64,000 nt of DNA. Source: Gentiana macrophylla (taxonomy: Eukaryota > Streptophyta > Magnoliopsida > Gentianales > Gentianaceae). The notes under the pieces were generated by a model. It saw only the letters and a program-made list of their open reading frames with translations, was not told the DNA's origin and did not search any database. Made by a program: the position numbers and the translations under genes. The stretch covers positions 1-64,000 of the forward strand of contig JAOBSW010001246.1 in the NCBI GenBank assembly GCA_026214975.1, in the 5' to 3' direction. Positions 56,856 to 64,000 of the stretch are shown here, one piece after another (the stretch's first letter is position 1; each line of letters begins with the position of its first letter).

Positions 56856-57200
56856 GAGTATGCTCCAAAGATTACTCGATTAATTTATTAGCCCGCCTCC
56901 GCACTCGGGAAGTTAGTGGAATTCTAACTTTTCGAGTATGCACCCGCAAAGACTCAGTTAATTTGTTAGCTTCGTCTGCTGGACTCGGGAAGTTAGTGGA
57001 ATTCTAACTTTACGAGTATGCACTACTGAGACTCGATTAATTTGTTAGCCTGTCTCTGGACTCACGGAAGTTAGTGGAATTCTAACTTTACGAGTATGCA
57101 CCGCAAAGACTCGATTAATTTGTTAGCTTGCGCCTGCCGGACTCGGGAAGTTAGTGGAATTCTAACTTTCTGAGTATGCACTGCAGTACTTAGTTAATTT
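56856..57200. repeat. Tandem repeat, four units of 78-80 bp
   Basis: The word gagtatgc recurs at 56,856, 56,934, 57,014, 57,092 and 57,172. Each unit carries gattaatttgttagc, ctcgggaagttagtgg and aattctaacttt. The last two form a small hairpin (agttag...ctaact) around gaattc. It lies between integrase and the antisense ORF of the Tat-type Gypsy element, where such hypervariable tandem repeats are common in plant elements. Confidence 0.9.
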
Positions 57201-57354
57201 TTAGTCATCCCTTATAAGGTAGGTAATTGAACAATATAGTACTCATAAAAAATAGAAGAAATTTATTAAAATTTGCTATGATGCTTGATTACATCATTTA
57301 TTGAGAATAGAAAAACTAAGTTGAAAAGTAAAGAACGTAATTCTGGCACCTGTC

Positions 57355-58450
57355 CTAGACATAGAACTTCCTGAGATTATTGGCATGCCAACTGCGAGGT
57401 ATGGTCCTACCTCTTGCATCAGCTAACTGGTATGAGCCTTTTCCATGAACTTTGACTATTTGGTAAGGACCTTCCCAGTACGGGTCGAGCTTGCCTTGAG
57501 GAACATGTCTCCTAACCTCGTTCCTCCTGAGCTTCTTTGACGTAGGAGTGTTTGACCTTGGAGTTATAGTACTGAGATACCTTCTGCTTGTATTTAGCCA
57601 TTCGGATGTAGGCCACTTCCCTGGCTTCTTCCAAGTCATCTTTAGCTTTTCTGAGCTCATTGTCTTGATCTGACTGATCATAGAGCTTGGTCCTCGGAGA
57701 GAGGAGTCCAATTTCGACTAGGATGACTGCCTCGCATCCATAGGCCAAGGAAAAAGGTGTTTCCCCAATCACTGAATTCGGCGTAGTCCTGTACGCCCAA
57801 AGTATGTTGGGTAAGTGTTCAACCCAATTCTCTCATTCTTCTTCCAGCCTCTTTTTCAGACCAACTTTGACTTGTCTGTTTGTCTGTTCGACCTGGCCAT
57901 TAGCTTGTGGGTGGCCGACAGAGGTAAAATGCTGAGTAATACCCAGCTCAGTGCACCATGTTCTGACTATCCTCTCCTCGAACTGCATCCCGTTGTCCGA
58001 GATCAGGATTTTAGGTATTCCATATCTACAAACAATATTTTTCCATAAGAACTTCTGAATGGCCCTGCCTGTGATAGTAGTTAGAGCCTTGGCCTCCATC
58101 CATTTGGTAAAATAGTCGACTGCCACGACAAGGAACCTCAGGTTGCCGGGAGCCCAAGGAAGAGGTCCGACCAGGTCTACCCCCCATTGATAGAAGGGCC
58201 AAGGAGATACTATGGGAACCATTTCTTATGAAGGCTGATGGGTTAGGTTGTCACTTCGTCACTAGTTCAACTGCATCGGCTTGCATGGTGGGCCAGTAGT
58301 AGCCAAATAGCCGACACTTTCTGGCCATAGTTCGTGCACCCGCGTGATTCCCACATATACCAAGGTGGATTTCTCTAAGGAGATTCTTCCTTCGAGGTGC
58401 ATCTGAGCCAAGGCAATATAAATGATCGTCTGTATAGAACTTCATCGAAT
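57355..58450 (-). pseudogene. Gypsy integrase
   Basis: The zinc-binding part (58,445-58,251) has HLGICGNHAGARTMARKC. The core (58,222-57,833) shows WGVDLVGPLPWAPGNLRFLV (first Asp), YGIPKILISDNGMQF (second Asp) and NGQVEQTNRQVK (Glu). Next is ETPFSLAYGCEAVILVEIG and the C-terminal LDPYWEGPYQIVKVHGKGSY, ending LRKFYV at 57,355. The catalytic D-D-E residues are all present. Frame changes occur near 58,240, 57,830 and 57,540, so this is recently inactivated. Confidence 0.85.
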
Positions 58451-58781
58451 AGAGAATACCTGCTTGCCAGAAGCTTCATTTTTCTGGCCTGAGACTTGTC
58501 AGTCGGTAGAATGCCATGCTTGAGGTAGGACACTATAGGGTCCATCCACGTGGCTTGTTGGTGACCGGCTGCACTTCGCTTTGGATGTAGATGTGCTCAA
58601 CCAAGCATTCTACTAGCACTTTTTATCTCGAGAAGAATTTTGAGGCTAACTTGGAGAGGGCGTCAGCTTTCTTATTTTGAGACCGAGAGACTTGCTCGAT
58701 TTGGATCGATTGGAAGTTCTTGAGTAAGGCTCGGGCCACTGCCAGATACTTCTTCATAGGTTCTTCCTTTGCTTTATAGTC

Positions 58782-60234
58782 CTATTTGACATGGTTAACC
58801 ACCAGTTGAGAGCCACTGAATACATGTAGGTTGACCGCACCAAGCTTGGTAGCTAGCCGGAGTCCAGTAATCAGAGCCTCATATTCTGCCTTGTTGTTGG
58901 TGGCGTTGAATTGAAAATATAGAGCATAGGGGAACTCTTCTCCTTCTGGACTTATGAGTAGGAGACCTGCTCCTGCCCCCTCTCTTCCAGTTGCCCCATC
59001 CACATAAAGGGTCCATAGATCGGCTTGCCCGATTAGGTGACTTTTCTCAATGTCCACTGATATCCCTTCAGCCAAGAAGTCGGCCAGACCTTGAGCTTTG
59101 AAGGTAGCTCGGGGTTGGAAGTCTAAGTCATATTCTTGGAGTTCTATGACCCATTTGGCTAGTCTGCCAGATGTGTCAGGCTATGTCAGTATGTGTCGTA
59201 GGGGCTGGTCGGTCACGACGGTTATCGAATGTGCTTAAAAGTATGGCCTAAGCTTTCTTGAAGCGTGAACCAAAGCCAGAGATAGTTTCTCTGCGTTGGT
59301 ATATCTGACTTCTGGTCCATGTAAAGCTCTGCTTACATAAAACACTGGTCTCTGCACTCTATTTTCTTCTCTGATCAGGACCGTACTGATTGCCTCTTCC
59401 CCAACTGCTAAGTAAATGAACAAAGTTTCTCCTTTCTGAGGAGACGTCAGTGTAGGCAGCTCGGCTAAGTAAGCCTTAAGATCCTCGAACGCCTTCTGGC
59501 TGTCCTCGTTCCATTCGAAAGGACTTGTCTTCCTGAGGACCTTGAAGAATGGTAGGGCACGCTGCGCCAGTTTGGATAGAAACCTATTCAGTCACCATGC
59601 GCCTGTCGTCGTCTTTGCACTTCTTTGACATTTCTGGAGGTGGCATTAACCTTAATGCCTCAATCTTGTCGGGATTCGCCTTGATGCCTTCCTTGGACAT
59701 CATGTAGCCCAGGAACTTACCCGACCTGACCCAAAATGTACATTTCTTAGGGTTTAACTTCATCTGAGTCTGTCTGAGTGTGTTGAATACTTCTCTGACA
59801 TATACCATTTACTCATCAAGGGACCTGCTCTTGATTAAGAGGTCATCTACATAGACCTTCATGCATCTTCCTATCTGCTTTTCAAATATCTTATTTACTG
59901 CTCCCTGATAAGTGGCCCCTGCGTTCTTGAGCCCGAAAGGCATAGTGACATAACAGAACGTACCCTGCTCGGTAATAAATGCAGTTTTTTCCGAATCCTC
60001 CGGATCCATGGCTATCTGATGATACCCCTTGTACGCATCTAAAAATGCAACGATTTCAAAAACTACGGTTGAATCAACTAACCTGTCAATCTTAGGAAGT
60101 GGGTAGCAATCCTTAAGACAAGCTTTATGCAAGTCGGTGAAGTCCACGCACATTCGCCAGCTCCCGTCTGGCTTCTTCACTAACACTGGGTTGGCTAGCC
60201 AGCTCGGATATACTACTTCCCGTATGATTCCTGC
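58782..60234 (-). pseudogene. Gypsy RT, RNase H and second (archaeal-type) RNase H
   Basis: RT (60,186-59,809) reads LVKKPDGSWRMCVDFTDLHK, PFGLKNAGATYQ and VYVDDLLIKS, followed by LNPKKCTFWVRSGKFLGYM. RNase H 1 (59,423-59,235) shows ALHGPEVRYTNAEKLSLALV. A second RNase H domain (59,075-58,782) reads WTLYVDGATGREGAGAGLLL and FNATNNKAEYEALITGLRLA, with the DG...E...D-type residues of archaeal-type RNase H. Two RNase H domains in series are the mark of the Tat lineage. Stops and shifts occur near 59,805, 59,230 and 58,780. Confidence 0.85.
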
Positions 60235-62563
60235 CTAGAGAAGCTTCTCTACCTCTTTCTGAATGGCGTCCATTCTGTCTTTAGCAAACTGTCTCTTCTT
60301 CTGTCTGATCGGTTTCCTGCCCGAGTCAACATTGAGCCTATGAAGATCCAGCTCGGGTGATAGACCCGACATGTCATCTATTTTCCAAACGAACACATCA
60401 TCTATGCTCACAGTCAAATCTTTCCGTCCTTCCCACAGGCCAACTGTTTCAATTTTGTCCTCTAAAGACCAACTTTCTTCTTCTTCTGGGAGTAATTCTT
60501 CAATAGACACCTGCTGCACCATTAGTTTCCTATTAACGGTGGCCGTGTAACAGCTCATGGCCGTTTCTAAGTCACACTTGACTTCTACTGACCCCTCAAA
60601 TGTTGGGAATTTCATACTTATATGAGCTGGAGAGATTACCGCTCTGAGATCTATAAGCGCAGGTCGTCCCATAATAACGTTGGAGGCTGAGGGTGCCTTA
60701 ACAACTACATAATCTATCATAAGGGTCATGCCCCTTGGTTCCTGTCCAAAAGTGGTTGGTAGCCAAATCATGCCCATGGGATGGACGGGAGGTCCGGCAA
60801 ACCCGAACAACGGAGCCGAGACCGGTGTCAGCTCGGTATCCTGCATTTTCATGGATTGAAAAACATTGTAGTACATTACATTGACCGCACTACCTGTATC
60901 GACACAAATACGCTTCACCATAAACTTGTTAGTTATCACCTAGATAACTAACCCTTTGTTATTAGTGAATAAGGGCAAGGGGTCTCGAGGACCGTATATT
61001 ACCTCTCCGGTCAATCTCTGTCTTTTGTTAGAGTCAGGGGTATTAGTCGACCGGCTAATGTCCTTCTCACCGGGTTGAGAGGAGGTACTCGGGCCTCCGG
61101 AGATGGTGGTAATTGTGTTGATGGGACGATTGTCGATCTGTCCGTCTGGGCCCGGGGATTGATCCCTTCTACGTCGGTAGTCATCACGTCGTCCCCGGTC
61201 CTGACCAAAATTCCCTCTTTTAAACTCTCTTCTCCCTCTGGGCTCTGCATTCTGAGAGCGATCTATGACCTCGTCTAACTTCCCTTTCATGACCGCGGCA
61301 TCAATGTCACTCTGCAAGTCCCTGCAATGCACTGAATCATGTCCAATATCTTCATGATACTTGCAGAATTTGGTCTGATCTCTCTTCTCCCGAGGACCTA
61401 TTAGGGGAGGTGGGACTCGGGCAATGCCTTTCCTTTGCATTATAGCGAGAACCTGCTCGCATGACCTCTTTAATGGGATGAAATCCTGTTCCTGAAGTGC
61501 TCCCCTCTTTCCCAGTCGGTCAGATATGGGCGCAGCGATTCGGTCTCATACTGGCTTGCGTTTTATATCAGGTCTATCATCAGGTTTATCCTTCTTGAAC
61601 CCCTCAGCTTCTCTTTTTAGGTGGTTACCCTCTTCACCCTAGCAAAATCTGTAGGCGTGGTCCACGCATTCTTCTATAGATTATGGGGGTTTACTGTTGA
61701 GCTTGTCATATAGCCGACCCTCTCGTAGACCTGCTATGAAGGATGTAATCAACAGATGTTCCTCGGCATTTCTGACCTACCTTGACTCTTCATTGAACCT
61801 TCTCAGGTACTGTAATGCTGACTCGTCCTTCCTCTGTCGGATAGTAAGAAGGTAGGTGGCGTTCCTTTGAAAAGGCTGCAAAGAATGAACGCTGCGAAAC
61901 TTTTTTCCGAGTCTCAAAGGTGGGGATTGAGTGAGGAGGTAGTTTCCGGAACCACTCACGGGCTCTGCCAGTAAGGCCGGGAAGGATTTGCATTTCATCT
62001 CCTCGGAAACACAATCAAGATTCATATGTGTCAAGTACTGAAACAAATGATCCTGAGGGTCCTTTGTACCATCGCACGGCTCCAACACGGGATCTTGAAT
62101 TTATTGGGTGTGGATAGCTCAAGATCTGTTCTGAAAAAGGCGACTCGAACGACAGATCGTCCGATCTTTGGCCTAAAATTCCTTCGAGCTCTGCTCGGGC
62201 AGCTTCTTGTGCTTGCGTGTTAATCTATTTTTTCCATGCATCAGAGGTGGAGGATAGGGTGTCCCCTCTATCATCCTTGCATGGTACGTTATCCTTAGGA
62301 GCGTTATTTTCTGGACTTTCTTCCTCTCTCGCCTTTTAGGGCTAGACCCAACACGCTTTTGAACGCGGCATGTCGAGATTTCGTAAGGCATCCAACAAGG
62401 CTTGTTGAGCAGGGTCGGCTAGGACTTCCTCTTGATTAGTTTGTGCCTGGCTGGTGGTTGCATTTGGATCTATATCTCCAGTGCCTGTTTGGCCAGCCGC
62501 AGTTGCAGTAGGGTCAGCGCCCTGCGTCTGAGTCTTTTTTCCGGTATTCTTCAGTGGTGCCAT
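60235..62563 (-). pseudogene. Gypsy gag and protease
   Basis: Gag starts at the ATG at 62,563 (MAPLKNTGKKTQTQGAD), about 30 bases after the primer site. It continues with DPQDHLFQYLTHMNLDCVSEE (about 62,070) and RQRKDESALQYLRRFNEESR. A zinc-knuckle-like CKYHEDIGHDSVHCRDL lies near 61,355. Protease (from 60,939) has RICVDTGSAVNVMYYNVFQS with active-site DTG, followed by SNVIMGRPALIDLRAVISPA. It ends at a TAG near 60,236 before RT. Another in-frame TAG lies near 60,941. 61,440-62,088 has several shifts. Confidence 0.8.
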
Positions 62564-62612
62564 TGTTTGTTCTTGATGAAATCGCTGAGAGAGCCCTCCT
62601 TCTAGCGCCAAT

Positions 62613-63234
62613 TGACGATGCTGGAAATTGTCGGGTATATGATCCGGGTCTAAATACTCTAGAACGACTAACCAAGAACCGTTAACAATGGGGATGGTGG
62701 TTATGACGTGATTTTGACTGAGCCTGAGAGTAAGTTTCTCCCAAGTTGCATACGTAACCAATGTATGTAATTGGAATCAATTCTTTCGTAGTTCCTTAGG
62801 GTTGTTTATATAGGGAGGCGTCTCGCCCTTGTCGTGTTATACAAGTATAGGATTCTTAAACCCTAAGGATTATTACGTGTCAATCTCTTTTCTAAGAGAT
62901 AATTAGGATAGCGTTTAAATAATAAGATCGGCGTCCTATAATCACATGATTCTTCCCATCTTTATCCTTTTATATAGCACGTGATCGAATTGCCTTTGTA
63001 AGGAAAAACCCTGACGTCCTGCGTCAGGTTCCTCAGACCGTCTCGACCAAGGTTACCCGACCCTTGATGACCGAGCCGCTCTGGGGTGGTCTAGTCGGGC
63101 AAAACGAGGATCGACCTCCCGCCTGGGGTAAGGTTCAGTCTGTCCGGGTCCTCTGGCCCCTATATTCTTCCACATAGTTATTACACGACCACTCTTTGAA
63201 TGGAACGTGGTGAGGTTTACTTTATCTCTTATCA
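62613..63234 (-). repeat. Gypsy 5' LTR
   Basis: This 622-bp LTR is the partner of 38,246-38,863. On the minus strand it starts TGATAAGAG and ends CATCGTCA. Two bases later the primer site begins (TGGCGCTAGAAGGAGG). Confidence 0.9.
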
Positions 63235-63239
63235 GACAC

Positions 63240-64000
63240 CATAACAAGAAATACAATCTGTTTTTATGACATTGATAATTATATAAGATTCAATAATCAA
63301 AACATAAGTCCATAATAATCAATGATGTAAAAATAAGTACGAGATTTGTCATGAATTACATCATTAACATTCAAAGAAGTCTTGAAGAGCAAGTAAGAAA
63401 TATATTACTAATAAACACCTTTTTAGTAATAAGCGATAGAAAGCAATATATTACTAATAAACACCTTTTTAATGTTGGAAAAATTACAAGGTTTAGAAAA
63501 AAAAAGTTGGAAAAATGATTAAATTGTTATAAATATACCCGTGATATGTGGATATATATTAGATAAAATATCTATTTCGTCCGTGTATAGTACTAGCCCG
63601 CCGCTAGTTACTTAATAGCTAAGTCATGGCGCCAACTCAACAAATTGGATAAACATCGACGTAAATGGATATATGATGTCATCGACGGATATTTCTACAC
63701 TATAAAGCTACGTGTAATATGTCGTGTATTTATTTATCGGTACCGCGATTGGATAATTACATATATCGGATAAGCATGCATGGCCGACCTATTTACTAGA
63801 ATAAGTAATATATTTGTACATATATATATCTCTGTTAGACCCGTATGTAATTACAATAAATTACACAGAATATAAAGAACAATTTTATAATTCTGAAATG
63901 CGTAAATGAAATTACAGTACTGAAATAAAAACTACAACAGAAGGATATATGAAAAGGACTAAGGCGAGACGAACTCTGTCGTTATGTAACGCCACATTCC
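63240..64000. other. No feature recognised
   Basis: This AT-rich flank of the Gypsy insertion has one local direct repeat: atattactaataaacacct occurs twice, at about 63,401 and 63,450. No open frame or RNA gene is supported. Confidence 0.6.

Larger units (their letters stand above)
38246..63234 (-). mobile_element. Tat-lineage Gypsy element with nested insertions
   Basis: The LTRs 38,246-38,863 and 62,613-63,234 are direct repeats flanked by GACAC (38,241-38,245 and 63,235-63,239), so the whole 25 kb is one insertion containing later ones. On the minus strand: 5' LTR, primer site TGGCGCTAGAAGGAGG just left of 62,613, gag, protease, RT, RNase H, second (archaeal-type) RNase H, integrase, a tandem-repeat region, an antisense ORF, a polypurine tract (TGGGGGGCTTA) and the 3' LTR. 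The dual RNase H and antisense ORF mark the Tat/Retand group. A Copia element interrupts it from 38,966. Confidence 0.9.

Overview
This is a stretch of nuclear DNA from a flowering plant, probably a eudicot. It is AT-rich. It is made largely of LTR retrotransposons (Copia, Athila-like and Tat-like Gypsy), LINE remnants and short exon pieces of ordinary plant genes: a membrane-anchored ubiquitin-fold protein, eIF3f, an OTU-type protease and a SINA ubiquitin ligase. I see no complete, intact host gene. Almost every reading frame is broken by stops or small indels.

Region 1 (1-13,840) is a tandem array of a unit of about 4.6 kb, with two nearly full copies (2,001-6,453 and 6,673 onward) and one partial copy (1-2,000). 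Each full unit holds a large inverted repeat with the same unidentified gene in both arms, transcribed outward from a shared palindromic AT-rich promoter. It also holds one exon of a MUB gene, a flank of about 1 kb, and a Copia LTR of about 350 bp oriented on the minus strand. The last copy runs on into a decayed Copia pol that is joined abruptly to a LINE reverse-transcriptase fragment (13,841-14,690).

Region 2 (15,000-26,137) is a mosaic of exon-sized fragments, all on the minus strand and mostly with canonical splice sites. They include an LRR-like exon, at least eight exons I cannot name, one OTU exon and two eIF3f exons, with a first-exon-like ORF at the far right. A CACTA-type terminus (CACTACAAG on the minus strand) closes the region at 26,137. 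A Copia element of 4.94 kb with matching TATTC target duplications (19,607-24,549) sits in an intron directly beside the eIF3f exons.

Region 3 (26,138-38,240) has a degenerate Copia gag, the C-terminal end of a LINE, an Athila-like element with LTR, primer site, gag and protease but no reverse transcriptase or integrase, one SINA ligase exon, and about 1.7 kb without recognisable genes.

Region 4 (38,246-63,234) is a three-level nest. The outermost is a Tat-lineage Gypsy element on the minus strand with GACAC target duplications, two RNase H domains, an intron-bearing antisense ORF and a 79-bp tandem repeat in its 3' region. Between its 3' LTR and the antisense ORF lies a plus-strand Copia that has lost its 3' LTR. 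A second Copia with LTRs of about 2 kb and GGAAC target duplications is inserted in the gag of the first. The remaining 63,240-64,000 shows nothing I can name.
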